From positions 496,001 through 560,000 of the forward strand of contig JAMLHW010000001.1 in NCBI GenBank assembly GCA_023954475.1: a stretch of DNA of 64,000 nucleotides, written 5' to 3'. The notes below the pieces were generated by a model. That model did no database searches. It was given only the letters and a program-made list of their open reading frames with translations, and was not told the DNA's origin. A program made the position numbers and the translations under genes. Shown here piece after piece: positions 46,012 to 56,032 of this stretch (position 1 is its first letter; every line of letters begins with the position of its first letter). The DNA is from Anaerolineae bacterium. Its GTDB lineage: Bacteria > Chloroflexota > Anaerolineae > Promineifilales > Promineifilaceae.

Positions 46012-46959
46012 ATGACCACAGTTTCAAATCAAATGTGCGATCTCTCAATTGTTATTGTTAACTGGAACACACCAGAATACCTGGATGCCTGTTTGCGCAC
46101 AGTTGCCGATGAGATTGCGCTCTTGGGAAGCGTTCGCGTCGAGACATTTGTCGTGGACAATGCATCGGCCGACCACAGTGTTGCCATGCTAAAAGAACGC
46201 TATGGCTGGGTCACACTCATTGAAAACAGTGAAAATGTCGGCTTTGCGTGCGCCAACAATCAGGCCGTTCGCCTGGCACAGGGCCGCTACATTTTGCTGC
46301 TCAATTCAGACACGGAGATCGAGCCGGGTGCGCTGGCAATTCTGATCGCATTTCTAAACCAACACCCGGAAGCCGGTGCGGTAGGTGCGCGACTACTCAA
46401 CAGTGACGGATCTTTGCAGATTTCAGCGCATCCCGCGCCGACACTCGCCCGCGAGTTGTGGTATCTGCTGCATCTGGACCGGCTTCATCCCTGGGCCATC
46501 TATCCGATGCCTGCCTGGCCGGTTGATCAACCGCAGCGTGTCGAGATTCTCAAAGGCGCTTGTATTTTGCTGCGACACACGGTGCTTGACGAAATCGGTT
46601 TACTCGACGAAGATTTTTTCATGTATTCGGAAGAGGTTGATTTGTGTAAACGCGTAGAACAGGCAGGGTGGGAGTTGTATTGGGAGCCGCGTGCCGTTAT
46701 CATCCATCATGGGGGTCGCAGTACGCAGCAGGTGCCGCTGGCGATGTTTATGCATTTGTATCGCAGTAAGGTACTGTACTTTCGCAAGCGGCACGGATTA
46801 CCGGCGGCGCTTGTATACAAAATTATCCTGGCATTTGCTGCTTTGGGGCGGGTAGCTGTCGCAGCGTTGGCGTGGCTGGAACGTCCACCGCGACGCGAGC
46901 AACATCGGGAACTGGGCCGACGTTATTATCAACTGTTGAAAGCATTGCCGTCTATGTGA
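46012..46959 (+). CDS. Glycosyltransferase family 2 (rhamnosyltransferase-like)
   Basis: 315 residues. SIVIVNWNTPEYLDACLRTV, VDNASADHSVAMLKERY, NVGFACANNQAVRLAQGRYILLLNSDTEIEPGAL, GACILLRHTVLDEIGLLDEDFFMYSEEVDLCKR. A hydrophobic C-terminal stretch (KIILAFAALGRVAVAALAWL) may attach it to the membrane. Same subgroup as the enzyme at 42641. Confidence 0.9.
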   Translation: MTTVSNQMCDLSIVIVNWNTPEYLDACLRTVADEIALLGSVRVETFVVDNASADHSVAMLKERYGWVTLIENSENVGFACANNQAVRLAQGRYILLLNSDTEIEPGALAILIAFLNQHPEAGAVGARLLNSDGSLQISAHPAPTLARELWYLLHLDRLHPWAIYPMPAWPVDQPQRVEILKGACILLRHTVLDEIGLLDEDFFMYSEEVDLCKRVEQAGWELYWEPRAVIIHHGGRSTQQVPLAMFMHLYRSKVLYFRKRHGLPAALVYKIILAFAALGRVAVAALAWLERPPRREQHRELGRRYYQLLKALPSM

Positions 46960-47104
46960 TTCGATTGGGGTAAGGCCGACAGACATTCAATGCAGGGCAG
47001 TGAACAAGCAAATAATTAGCTTTGCTGCACTTTGCGTCGTGATCCTCTTGCTTCTTGACCCGGCCAACAAACAATCTTTTCCAACTGATAAGCAGCAAGG
47101 TCGT

Positions 47105-48322
47105 ATGCGCATTCTCTATTTGGCACAATTGGTTCCTTTTCCGGCTGATGCGGGGCCGAAGGTGCGTATGTATCACGTGTTGCAGTATCTGGCGCACGCG
47201 GGACATGACGTGACGCTGGTCGCTTTCCATCGGCCGAATGATGCTCCGGAAGCGATCGCCCATTTGCGCCAATACTGCACAGCGATTCACACCGTACTCA
47301 TGCCACGGTCACGCTATCGTGATGCGACCTTTTTTGTCAGCAGTCTCTTCAAGCGCACACCGTTTTTGATCGAACGTGATCGCGTCGCCGCGATGGATGA
47401 TCTCGTGCGTGACGTTGTGTCATCAACTCCATTTGATGCCATTCATGCCGATCAATTATGGATGGCTCAGTATGCGTTGACTGCATACTATGCCGCGCCA
47501 GCGCCGAAACCACGTCTGGTACTGGACAAGCACAATGCTGTTTTCCTGATTCCCGAACGTCTGGCATCGGCCGATGCCAGTGCTGCTAAAAAAGCAGTTT
47601 TCCGGCTGGAAGCACGTAAAATGGCTCGTTATGAGCTGGAGACATGTGCGCAATTTGACGAATTGGTGTGGGTGACAGACGAGGATCGGGCAGCGTTGGC
47701 ACGGATCGATATGGATGGCAAGCTGCCGCCGGGACGTACCATTCCGATTTGTGTCAATTCGGCCGAAAAACCATTGATTACGCTGCAACCGGACGCACAT
47801 CGCGTCATGTTTCTCGGCGGGCTGCATTGGCCGCCCAATGCACAAGGTATCCTCTGGTTCGTCGAAACAGTATGGCCGCTCGTACGCGCAAAGGTTCCAG
47901 ACGCCGTCCTGACCATCATCGGACGCGATCCACCGGCCGAACTTCAACACGCCAATCTCACTAATATTGAGATACCGGGTTATGTCACTGACCTGCAACC
48001 CTATCTGAGCGAGAGCGCAGTTTTTACTGTTCCTTTACACGCGGGCGGTGGCATGCGTGTTAAAATCATTGATGCATGGTCATGGGGAGTGCCCATTGTA
48101 TCGACTAGTATTGGTGCAGAAGGAATACAAATTGAAACCGGCGTGAATGTACTTATTGCTGATGAGCCGGTTGCATTTGCCCAAGCAGTCATCCGGCTGC
48201 TGGAATCGCGAGCATTACGAGAAGCCCTGCGACATGCAGGTCGACAAACGTTGGAGAGTCAGTACGATTGGCGACAAATTTATCATGAATGGGACCATAT
48301 CTATCCGCGACCGAGTACATAG
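47105..48322 (+). CDS. Glycosyltransferase family 4
   Basis: 405 residues. RILYLAQLVPFPADAGPKVRMYHVLQYLAHAGHDVTLVAFHR start, then MFLGGLHWPPNAQGILWFVETVWP and VPLHAGGGMRVKIIDAWSWGVPIVSTSIGAEGI. ATG 47105 with AAGGT just upstream is chosen; the frame is open to 47000 but the extra part is not GT-like. The 3' end overlaps the next gene by 38 nt. Clear paralogue in layout of the enzyme at 49665. Confidence 0.88.
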   Translation: MRILYLAQLVPFPADAGPKVRMYHVLQYLAHAGHDVTLVAFHRPNDAPEAIAHLRQYCTAIHTVLMPRSRYRDATFFVSSLFKRTPFLIERDRVAAMDDLVRDVVSSTPFDAIHADQLWMAQYALTAYYAAPAPKPRLVLDKHNAVFLIPERLASADASAAKKAVFRLEARKMARYELETCAQFDELVWVTDEDRAALARIDMDGKLPPGRTIPICVNSAEKPLITLQPDAHRVMFLGGLHWPPNAQGILWFVETVWPLVRAKVPDAVLTIIGRDPPAELQHANLTNIEIPGYVTDLQPYLSESAVFTVPLHAGGGMRVKIIDAWSWGVPIVSTSIGAEGIQIETGVNVLIADEPVAFAQAVIRLLESRALREALRHAGRQTLESQYDWRQIYHEWDHIYPRPST

Positions 48323-49631
48323 TGACCAGCTTGCAACGCGCAAGATTTTGGTCGCCATTGTCGCGTTTTCTGTGGTCGCCCGGGTTTTGGCAGCGTTATA
48401 CATGGGCAATACCGTAGAATGGTTGCCGGGCATTGCCGACCAGGAATCGTATCATGAACTGGCGCTGCGGGTTCTCGGAGGGCATGGCTTCTCATTTGGT
48501 GAGACATGGTGGCCGATTACAGCGGCCGATGCACCGACCGCCCACTGGAGTTTTCTGTACACGCTTTATTTGACAGTTGTGTACGCTATTTTTGGGCCAA
48601 ATCCGCTGGCGGCTCGCCTGCTTCAGGCGGTTGCGGTCGGTATTTTACAACCGGTGTTGTTGTATTTGATTGGTCGTACGGTGTTCAACCGGCTGGTGGG
48701 TCTCGTCGCGGCCTTGTTGGGTGCCGTCTACATCTATCTGATTTATTACAGTGCCGCGTTGATGACCGAAGCATTTTACATCACGGCGATTCTGGCGTGT
48801 TTCTATCTGCTCTTCCGCCTGGCACAGTCGCAGGATAGCCATCCATGGCGTCTCGCTGTGATGCTGGGTGTTGCCATTGGCATGGCCGTCCTATCTCGTC
48901 AGCTTTTCCTCTTGATCGTACCGTTGCTTTTTCTATGGGTGTGGTGGGCGCGTTACCGTGGCGGCGCGAAGCTCCCGTTTTGGCAAACGGTTGTGGTCGG
49001 TGGCATTGTAGTGCTGATGATTTTGCCGTTTACGATCTATAATGCCAATCGTTTCGGCCGATTCGTGTTGCTCAATACCAATTCCGGCTACGCATTCTTC
49101 TGGGGCAATCATCCGATTTACGGTACGCAGTTTGTCCCTATTCTGACCACGACCGGTACGAGTTATCAGGAATTGATACCCGATGAACTGCTCGGATTGG
49201 ACGAGGCGGCGCTGGAAAGCGAGTTGATGCAGCGCGGCATCCAATTTGTCGTTGATGATCCGGGCCGTATTGCTCTGCTTTCGTTGAGTCGCATTACACC
49301 CTACTTTGAATTCTGGCCATCGGCCGATACGGGTCTGATAGGCAATATCTCGCGTGTATTCAGCTTTGGCATCATGCTGCCGTTCATGATTGCGGGTATA
49401 ATCATCAGCTTACGACACCGCAAACGGGGTAGCTTCTCTACACAGCCTGTCTTCGCCTTACTATTATTTGCGGTTGTCTACACAATCATCCATCTCTTGA
49501 CCTGGACGCTGATCCGTTACCGGTTGCCTATTGACGCGGTTCTGCTTCCCTTTGCTGCGCTGGCCCTCGTTGCATTGTGGTTCAGATTAACCGACACACA
49601 AATCGATCCTGTGACCGGTGACACAATTTAG
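48285..49631 (+). CDS. GT39/ArnT-like integral membrane glycosyltransferase
   Basis: 448 residues, about ten membrane segments. The first outer loop holds GIADQESYHELALRVLGGHGFSFGETWWPITAADAPTAHWSFLYTLYL, matching the acidic first loop of dolichol/undecaprenyl-phosphate-sugar-dependent GT-C enzymes, then AARLLQAVAVGILQPVLLYLIGRTVFN. It would use a polyprenyl-phosphate sugar (perhaps made by the GT2 at 25241) on the outer face to modify glycan, lipid or protein. ATG 48285 is inside the preceding gene; longer starts are rejected because they would be antisense-like to its conserved end. Confidence 0.83.
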   Translation: MNGTISIRDRVHSDQLATRKILVAIVAFSVVARVLAALYMGNTVEWLPGIADQESYHELALRVLGGHGFSFGETWWPITAADAPTAHWSFLYTLYLTVVYAIFGPNPLAARLLQAVAVGILQPVLLYLIGRTVFNRLVGLVAALLGAVYIYLIYYSAALMTEAFYITAILACFYLLFRLAQSQDSHPWRLAVMLGVAIGMAVLSRQLFLLIVPLLFLWVWWARYRGGAKLPFWQTVVVGGIVVLMILPFTIYNANRFGRFVLLNTNSGYAFFWGNHPIYGTQFVPILTTTGTSYQELIPDELLGLDEAALESELMQRGIQFVVDDPGRIALLSLSRITPYFEFWPSADTGLIGNISRVFSFGIMLPFMIAGIIISLRHRKRGSFSTQPVFALLLFAVVYTIIHLLTWTLIRYRLPIDAVLLPFAALALVALWFRLTDTQIDPVTGDTI

Positions 49632-49664
49632 TGTCCAAATACGTGGAGTCTGACAGGTAGCATC

Positions 49665-50882
49665 GTGCGTATTCTCTTTATCGTTCCGTATCCACCGAAT
49701 TTGATCCGTGTGCGGCCATACAATCTGGTGCGTCATTTGCGGCGCTTGGGCCATGATGTAACCATCGCTACGGTATGGACGACTGATACCGAACGGGCCG
49801 ATGTAGAAGCGCTGCGCGATGACGGTTTTGACGTAATTGCTACTCATCTGCCACGAACGCGATCATTGTGGAATGTGTGGCCGGCTATGTGGCGTCGATT
49901 GCCGCTGCAAGCGGTTTATAGCTGGCATCCTGCTTTGGCGGAGCGATTGCGCGATGAATTGAATCGGCCGAACGGCAAACCGCCTTACGATATTGTCCAT
50001 GTGGAACATCTGCGCGGCGCTCAATACGGATTGTATGTGCAGGAACACGCCACGACGCCCGTTGTATGGGACAGCGTCGATTGCATTTCGCTTTTGTTTG
50101 AGCAGGCGCAAGAACACAGCGCCAGTCGCTTTGGGCGCATGATGACACGCTTTGAATTACAGCGCACGCGCCATTATGAAAGCCGGTTGTTGACCCAGTT
50201 CGATCCGGTCTTGGTCACTTCACCGATTGATCGGCAGGCGCTGCTGGATTTGATGCCGGCAGACAGCCAACCGCCAACGATCTGTGCCTTTCACGGCGTT
50301 GATACAGACTACTTTTGCCCCGATGCATCCGTCGAGCGTGACGGCGCCACAATCATTGTGACGGGCAAGATGAGTTATCATGCCAATATTACAATGGTGT
50401 TGCATCTGGCGAATGACATTATGCCGCTTGTGTGGCAGCGCCGACCAGATGCGCAGTTATTGATCGTCGGTAGTGCCCCTTCGGCCGAAATTATGGCTTT
50501 GGCTACGCACCCAGCCGTCACGGTAACCGGCAGGGTAGACGATATGCGGCCTTATTTACATCGCGCCACCGTTGCCGCAGCACCCATTGCCTATGGTGCA
50601 GGCGTGCAAAACAAAGTGCTCGAGGCGATGGCGTGTGCCACCCCGGTGGTGACGACGCCGCAAGGGTGCGCCGCGCTCGAAGTCGCACCGGGCAGCGACT
50701 TGCTTGTCGCCTCCGCGCCGGATGCATTTGCCGAGGCAGTCACAGAGTTACTCGATAACCCGGCTTTATGCGCCAGAATCGGCGCAGCCGGTCACGAAAC
50801 CGTTAACCAGAACTATAATTGGAGTCGCAACACATTAAAGTTGCAAGAGACTTATCATGAATATATCCAGCAAGCCCGATAG
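49665..50882 (+). CDS. Glycosyltransferase family 4
   Basis: 405 residues, start GTG 49665 with AGGT 6 nt upstream. RILFIVPYPPNLIRVRPYNLVRHLRRLGHDVTIATVW, then TIIVTGKMSYHANITMVLHLANDIMPLVWQ and APIAYGAGVQNKVLEAMACATPVVTTPQGCAAL. Paralogue of the enzyme at 47105. Its 3' end overlaps the next gene by 26 nt. Confidence 0.9.
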   Translation: MRILFIVPYPPNLIRVRPYNLVRHLRRLGHDVTIATVWTTDTERADVEALRDDGFDVIATHLPRTRSLWNVWPAMWRRLPLQAVYSWHPALAERLRDELNRPNGKPPYDIVHVEHLRGAQYGLYVQEHATTPVVWDSVDCISLLFEQAQEHSASRFGRMMTRFELQRTRHYESRLLTQFDPVLVTSPIDRQALLDLMPADSQPPTICAFHGVDTDYFCPDASVERDGATIIVTGKMSYHANITMVLHLANDIMPLVWQRRPDAQLLIVGSAPSAEIMALATHPAVTVTGRVDDMRPYLHRATVAAAPIAYGAGVQNKVLEAMACATPVVTTPQGCAALEVAPGSDLLVASAPDAFAEAVTELLDNPALCARIGAAGHETVNQNYNWSRNTLKLQETYHEYIQQAR

Positions 50883-52371
50883 ACGCGATTATTCGGGTGT
50901 CCGTTACTTCAATCATTATATGCCGCAGGCGATGGCGAGAATTTCACCGGCATGGCAATGGCGTGTTTACATTGGCGCACTAGTAGTAACGGATGTGCTG
51001 ATGATTTTGATGGCGTTCCGGGTAGCCTATACGATTCGATTTAATTTGGAATTTTCGTTTTTTTATGCCGACAGTCTTGTGGGGCAACAATTTTATCAAA
51101 CCCTGACGCTTGTTCTGGTTCCGCTCTGGATCGTCCTTTTCTCGTTCAGTGGGTTATACCGGCGGCAAAATCTGTTGGGTGGGGTACGTGAATACGCCAC
51201 TGTCTTCCGTGCAGTGACGTTTGGTTTCCTGCTGGTTGTCATTGCCGGTTTTTTGGCACCTGAGTTTATACTGGCGCGCGGCTGGATGTTGCTGTCATGG
51301 GGTTTATTGTTTGTTTTGATCAGTTTCGGCCGATTTTGTTTGCGGCGCGTCGTTTATTTGTTGCGTTATCGTGGTTACTTTTTGTCGCCTGCCCTCATCG
51401 TCGGTGCCAATGAAGAAGGGCGCAGTTTAGCTGCTCAGCTAGCCGTGTGGCAAACATCCGGCTTGCAAGTGTTCGGCTTTGTCGACGACCACGCACCTAT
51501 CGGTGAAAAAGTGCTCGGTTCCTTGCCGACGCTAGGACGCATTGATCAGCTTGAACAGTTGATTGACGAATTTTCTATCGGCGAAGTCGTCATAGCGACC
51601 AGCGCCGTCAACAGAGACCAGATGGTCGCCGTTTTCAAACAATTTGGACTCATTCGCGGACTAAACCTGCGGCTCTCTTCCGGTTTGTTTGAGTTGGTTA
51701 CGACCGGATTGCAGGTTAAAGAACTGGCTTACGTGCCTCTGGTCCAGGTCAACACGGTGCGGCTGACCGGTGTCAATCGCACGCTCAAACTCCTGATAGA
51801 TTATGGGTTTGCGCTGGCGGCGATGCTTGTTGCTGCACCGGTTATGCTGGTTCTGGCGCTATTGGTTCGCCTGGATTCTCCGGGACCGATAGTCTATCGT
51901 CGTCGGGTTATGGGGTTGAATGGACGTCAGTTTGATGCGTTCAAATTCCGCACAATGGTCACAAACGGGGACGAATTGTTGGAGCAGTACCCTGAGCTAC
52001 AGCAGGAATTGGCTGAGACGCATAAGTTGAAAGACGATCCGCGCGTAACACGTATCGGCCGATTCATACGCAAATATAGCCTGGATGAACTGCCGCAGCT
52101 CATCAATGTTTTCAAACGGGATATGTCACTCGTTGGCCCACGCATGATCTCGCCACCGGAAATGGAAATGTATGGGCAGTGGGGCATGAATTTGCTGACT
52201 GTGCGACCCGGCATTACAGGACTGTGGCAGGTCAGCGGGCGCTCTGATCTGTCCTACGACGAACGAGTGCGTTTAGATATGCACTACATCCGCAACTGGA
52301 GTTTCTGGCTCGATCTGCAAATCCTGTTCCAGACATTACCCGCTGTTATCCGTAGCCGAGGCGCTTACTAA
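50857..52371 (+). CDS. Polyprenyl-phosphate glycosylphosphotransferase, copy 2
   Basis: 504 residues. Four N-terminal membrane segments (first at about 38-60), CoA_binding_3-like region (PALIVGANEEGRSLAAQLA), a fifth hydrophobic segment (LIDYGFALAAMLVAAPVMLVLALLV) and the catalytic domain with SPGPIVYRRRVMGLNGRQF, FKFRTMV, RKYSLDELPQLINVFKRDMSLVGPRMI and GITGLWQVSGRSDLSYDERVRLD. Sequence differs considerably from copy 1 at 14347, so the two probably start different glycans or use different sugars. Confidence 0.93.
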   Translation: MNISSKPDRRDYSGVRYFNHYMPQAMARISPAWQWRVYIGALVVTDVLMILMAFRVAYTIRFNLEFSFFYADSLVGQQFYQTLTLVLVPLWIVLFSFSGLYRRQNLLGGVREYATVFRAVTFGFLLVVIAGFLAPEFILARGWMLLSWGLLFVLISFGRFCLRRVVYLLRYRGYFLSPALIVGANEEGRSLAAQLAVWQTSGLQVFGFVDDHAPIGEKVLGSLPTLGRIDQLEQLIDEFSIGEVVIATSAVNRDQMVAVFKQFGLIRGLNLRLSSGLFELVTTGLQVKELAYVPLVQVNTVRLTGVNRTLKLLIDYGFALAAMLVAAPVMLVLALLVRLDSPGPIVYRRRVMGLNGRQFDAFKFRTMVTNGDELLEQYPELQQELAETHKLKDDPRVTRIGRFIRKYSLDELPQLINVFKRDMSLVGPRMISPPEMEMYGQWGMNLLTVRPGITGLWQVSGRSDLSYDERVRLDMHYIRNWSFWLDLQILFQTLPAVIRSRGAY

Positions 52372-52539
52372 CCTGCTGTTCATATACAATACGCGTTGTC
52401 TTTCTCATTCTGATGCAGGGCGCAGGGATGAGCCAGTTTCGGCCGAACCAGCACTTTACGTTAGAAAACATCACGGCGGTAATGAGTCTTCATGCGGTTC
52501 GTGTATACTGAAAGCGTTGCACTACCACGAGATCACCAC

Positions 52540-53514
52540 ATGATTATCATTCAATCCCCTTTGCGCGTCAGTCTATTTGGCGGTGGCACTGATTTCCCGG
52601 CTTATTTTGAACATGCCGGAGGCTGCGCATTAACCACAACCATTGACAAATACATTTTCGTCACCATTAAACCGCGATTTGACGACAAACTGCGTGTAGG
52701 CTGGACGCGTACTGAAATGGTTGATTCAGTTGATGAGATTCAACACGAATTGATTCGCGAGGCATTTCGATTGACCGGTATTGACAAAGGTGTTGAGATC
52801 ACGACGATGGGAGATATTCCCACAGAAGGATCAGGGCTAGGCTCTTCCAGCACGGTGACGGTCGGCGCACTGCATGCCATGTACCGCTTGATGGGAGAGA
52901 CGATAACGGCCGAAAGATTGGCCTGTGAAGCGTGCTATATCGAAAGAGACATCCTGAAGAAACCGATTGGTATTCAGGATCAATACATTGCCGCATATGG
53001 CGGATTGCGCTTCTTCGAGTTTTCGCGATCCGGCACTGTCTCGCGGCGTATCACACTCGATAGGGACACGGAGCGCCGTCTCAATGCCAATCTGATGCTG
53101 TTTTACACAGGTGTTACGCGTAAAGCGGACACGATTCTACAGGAGCAGAAGGCAAATGTGCAGGCGCGAATGCAGGTGCTGGGTGAGTTGAAATCGATTG
53201 CTTACACAGCGTGTGAAGAGCTGGAGAAAGGTAATATCGATGCGATGGGTCATCTATTGCATGCCAGTTGGCTGCTGAAGCGCCAGTTGGCGAGCAAAAT
53301 CAGCAACCCTGAAATCGATGAAATGTATGCCGCTGCACGCCGCGCAGGTGCGATTGGAGGCAAGATCAGCGGTGCCGGCGGTGGTGGCTTCATGTTGCTG
53401 TATTGTCCTGTTGAACGGCAGGAGCATGTGCGCCGGGCGTTGTCGGCGTCGCAGGAATTGGTATTTAAGATGGAGCCTGACGGCAGTAAAGTGATCTTCA
53501 ATTACAGACGTTGA
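52540..53514 (+). CDS. hddA: D-glycero-D-manno-heptose 7-phosphate kinase (GHMP family)
   Basis: 324 residues. [21 protein letters not shown] start, the GHMP ATP loop [41 protein letters not shown] and the C-terminal [20 protein letters not shown] are typical of HddA and related sugar-7-phosphate kinases. It would phosphorylate C1 of D-glycero-D-manno-heptose 7-phosphate. Placed directly before gmhA, which makes that substrate. The frame opens at ATG 52492; ATG 52540 begins the conserved domain. Confidence 0.9.
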   Translation: MIIIQSPLRVSLFGGGTDFPAYFEHAGGCALTTTIDKYIFVTIKPRFDDKLRVGWTRTEMVDSVDEIQHELIREAFRLTGIDKGVEITTMGDIPTEGSGLGSSSTVTVGALHAMYRLMGETITAERLACEACYIERDILKKPIGIQDQYIAAYGGLRFFEFSRSGTVSRRITLDRDTERRLNANLMLFYTGVTRKADTILQEQKANVQARMQVLGELKSIAYTACEELEKGNIDAMGHLLHASWLLKRQLASKISNPEIDEMYAAARRAGAIGGKISGAGGGGFMLLYCPVERQEHVRRALSASQELVFKMEPDGSKVIFNYRR

Positions 53515-53535
53515 AGTGTGCAAGGAGAATGGGCA

Positions 53536-54132
53536 ATGGATGTGACTAGCGCGACGGCATCTGTGACAATGACAACGAATCCACTTATCGGCCGATATAT
53601 CAGCGATTTGAAGGCCACACTGGATTTATTGTCGACTGCTGAAATAGACACCGTAATCGATCTGTTGCACGCAGCAAGAATGTCAAAGCACACAATTTTC
53701 ATCGTCGGTAACGGCGGTAGTGCCTCGACAGCGTCGCACTTTATGTGTGATCTCGCCAAAAACACACAACGGCCCGACATGCCGCACTTCCGCGTGGTGG
53801 CATTGACTGATAACATGGCGAGTTTTTCGGCGTACGCCAATGATGAAGGATACGATCAGGTTTTTGCACGTCAGTTGGAAGTCTTGATTCGGCCGAATGA
53901 CATCGTCATCGCCATCTCAGCCAGCGGGAACTCCCCCAACGTCCTGAACGCTATCGAACTGGCAAACCAGTCCGAAGCCAGAACAATAGGGTTTACCGGA
54001 TTCGACGGAGGCAAACTGCGTCAGATTGCCCAAAACAGCATACACGTACCCAGCAATTGCATTGAGCAGGTTGAAGATATTCACTTAATGTTAGAGCATC
54101 TCATTTGCACAGCGCTCAAGCAGCCCGCATAA
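53536..54132 (+). CDS. gmhA: Sedoheptulose 7-phosphate isomerase (SIS domain)
   Basis: 198 residues. SIS fold with IFIVGNGGSASTASHFMCDLAKNTQ, DNMASFSAYANDEGYDQVFARQL, IAISASGNSPNVLNAIELA and EQVEDIHLMLEHLI, the GmhA pattern. Converts sedoheptulose 7-phosphate to D-glycero-D-manno-heptose 7-phosphate, the first step of nucleotide-heptose synthesis. ATG 53536 has AAGGAG (53521-53526) 9 nt upstream. Lies 21 nt after the kinase gene. Confidence 0.93.
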   Translation: MDVTSATASVTMTTNPLIGRYISDLKATLDLLSTAEIDTVIDLLHAARMSKHTIFIVGNGGSASTASHFMCDLAKNTQRPDMPHFRVVALTDNMASFSAYANDEGYDQVFARQLEVLIRPNDIVIAISASGNSPNVLNAIELANQSEARTIGFTGFDGGKLRQIAQNSIHVPSNCIEQVEDIHLMLEHLICTALKQPA

Positions 54133-54286
54133 TGGTACAAGTGGCCTATTTGGTGCTATAGTTTAGAATAGGCGCTGGATGCTAAAGCGATTTTGCCGGT
54201 GACAGGAACCGTAGCAATCAAATTGTCGCCAGAAACCAGCCAAAATGCACTTATGTTAGAATTAGAAGCGCAGGGAAAGAACAACC

Positions 54287-55957
54287 ATGGACATTAGGGC
54301 GTATATTGCACCATTGATCAAATGGTGGTGGTTGATTCTGGCTTCAACGCTGATTGCCGGAGGCGCAAGCTATGTTGCCACCAGCCAGCAGCAGGCTACC
54401 TATCGAGCAGTATCAACGGTTGTGGCAGGTCAGATCATCAACGATCCCAACCCCAACGGAAATGAATTATATTTAGGCCAGCAATTGGCACGAAGCTATG
54501 CTGACACAGCCAAACGGGCATCAGTGCGTCAGGCAACGATGGATGCCATTGGCTTGACCTGGCTGCCGCCTTACGAAGTGGTCGTATTGCCCGACTCGCT
54601 CCTGATTGAAATCCACGTCACCGATGCGAATCCCAACCGGGCGATTGTCGTTGCCAATGAGTTGGCCAACCAACTAATCTTGCGCAGCCCGTCCAATTTG
54701 CAGCAGGAAGAGCAGGAACGTCAACTGTTTATCAACCAGCAGTTGGACGATTTGCAGGTTGATATTAGCGAAACGAAAGCCGAAATTGAAGCCAAGCAGA
54801 ATGAGTTGGGCGAATTGTTTAGCGCCCGTCAAATCGCCGAAACACAGAATCTGATCGGCGTTCTGGAAGCGAAGCTCACATCCTTGCAGGCGAATTTCGC
54901 GGCACTGCTCGATAACACGCAGCAAGGTGCGACCAATACGCTCAGTTTGTACGAATCGGCCGAAAGCGCATTCGAAATTACATCCAATCAACTCATTACG
55001 GTGCTGGCATCAGCAGCAATTGGTTTTGTGCTGGGTGCATCAGCCGCTTACTTGCTCGAGTTCCTTGACGACACCGTCAAGACACCGACCGACATTGAGC
55101 AGCTAACCAATTTGCCGACGCTGGCGACAATTGGCCGCAGCAAAGTAACCTACAACAGTGATACGATTGAGGCCATCAAACACCCACGCTCCCCCGTATC
55201 AGAATCATTCCGCGTATTGCGCACCAGCATCCAATTTTCCGGCATTGATTCTGACAACAAAACCATCTTGATTACAAGCCCGAATCCGGGCGAGGGCAAA
55301 AGTACGACGGCGGGCAATTTAGGCGTCGTGATGGCTCAGGCGCGGTTTAATGTTCTCATAGTAGATGCAGATTTGCGGCGGGCGACACAGCACAAACGCT
55401 TTGGGCTAAGTAGCGCCCGTGGCCTGACCAATCTGCTGTTGGAACTGGATAGTGATAACTCGGCGCAAGATGTCGATGCATTGCTGGCTGAGTCAATTCA
55501 GCCGACGACTGAAGATAAATTGTACCTGCTGACAAGTGGCCCAATTCCGCCCAACCCATCAGAGTTATTGGGTTCGGCACGCATGAAAACTTTGCTGGAA
55601 TTATTGGCCGATCGCTATGATTACGTGGTGATTGATAGTTCTCCGGTGCTGGCAGTGACCGACGCCGTTGTACTCGGCGCGCAAGTCGATAGTGTGGTGA
55701 TTGTGGCGGCTGCCAATAAAACGCGTCGCGCTCATTTGAAGCGCACGGTCAACAAGCTTCAGGAAGTCAATGCCAATATCATTGGCTTGTCGCTGAATTT
55801 GATTGCTGCAGCTGATGCCGGATCGTACTCTTACTATAGTTACGGACGTGTTTATGGTGCGGATAGTCTGCCCAGCTCCGGGACGCGTAGTGAGGAATCG
55901 GCCGAAACTGGTGGCCGTCGCTGGTTTGGTCGCAAGCCGAAACCGGCCGGTGATTAA
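54287..55957 (+). CDS. Chain-length determinant fused to BY-type tyrosine kinase (Wzz/Wzc-like)
   Basis: 556 residues. Wzz domain with membrane segments at about 13-32 and 240-262 and a coiled-coil stretch (about 150-200). The cytoplasmic kinase has Walker A PNPGEGKST (332-340), Walker A' VLIVDADLRR and Walker B YVVIDSSPVL. A C-terminal Tyr cluster (SYSYYSYGRVYG) is the autophosphorylation tail. Such proteins control polymer length in Wzy-dependent glycan synthesis. Followed by a hairpin at 55987-56023. Starts 154 nt after gmhA, so it may have its own promoter. Confidence 0.94.
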   Translation: MDIRAYIAPLIKWWWLILASTLIAGGASYVATSQQQATYRAVSTVVAGQIINDPNPNGNELYLGQQLARSYADTAKRASVRQATMDAIGLTWLPPYEVVVLPDSLLIEIHVTDANPNRAIVVANELANQLILRSPSNLQQEEQERQLFINQQLDDLQVDISETKAEIEAKQNELGELFSARQIAETQNLIGVLEAKLTSLQANFAALLDNTQQGATNTLSLYESAESAFEITSNQLITVLASAAIGFVLGASAAYLLEFLDDTVKTPTDIEQLTNLPTLATIGRSKVTYNSDTIEAIKHPRSPVSESFRVLRTSIQFSGIDSDNKTILITSPNPGEGKSTTAGNLGVVMAQARFNVLIVDADLRRATQHKRFGLSSARGLTNLLLELDSDNSAQDVDALLAESIQPTTEDKLYLLTSGPIPPNPSELLGSARMKTLLELLADRYDYVVIDSSPVLAVTDAVVLGAQVDSVVIVAAANKTRRAHLKRTVNKLQEVNANIIGLSLNLIAAADAGSYSYYSYGRVYGADSLPSSGTRSEESAETGGRRWFGRKPKPAGD

Positions 55958-55986
55958 CACAGAACCGTAATTGTTTCTACAAAGGG

Positions 55987-56026
55987 ACCGCCCGACATTG
56001 CTTTACCGCGATCATCGGGCGGTTTT
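55987..56026 (+). terminator. Intrinsic terminator or attenuator between BY-kinase and gmhB
   Basis: Perfect 9-bp stem ACCGCCCGA/TCGGGCGGT (55987-55995 with 56015-56023), 19-nt loop, ending in four T, only 7 nt before the gmhB ATG. The short T-run and the closeness to the next start leave open whether it ends, attenuates or merely punctuates transcription. Confidence 0.7.
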
Positions 56027-56032
56027 GCGTAT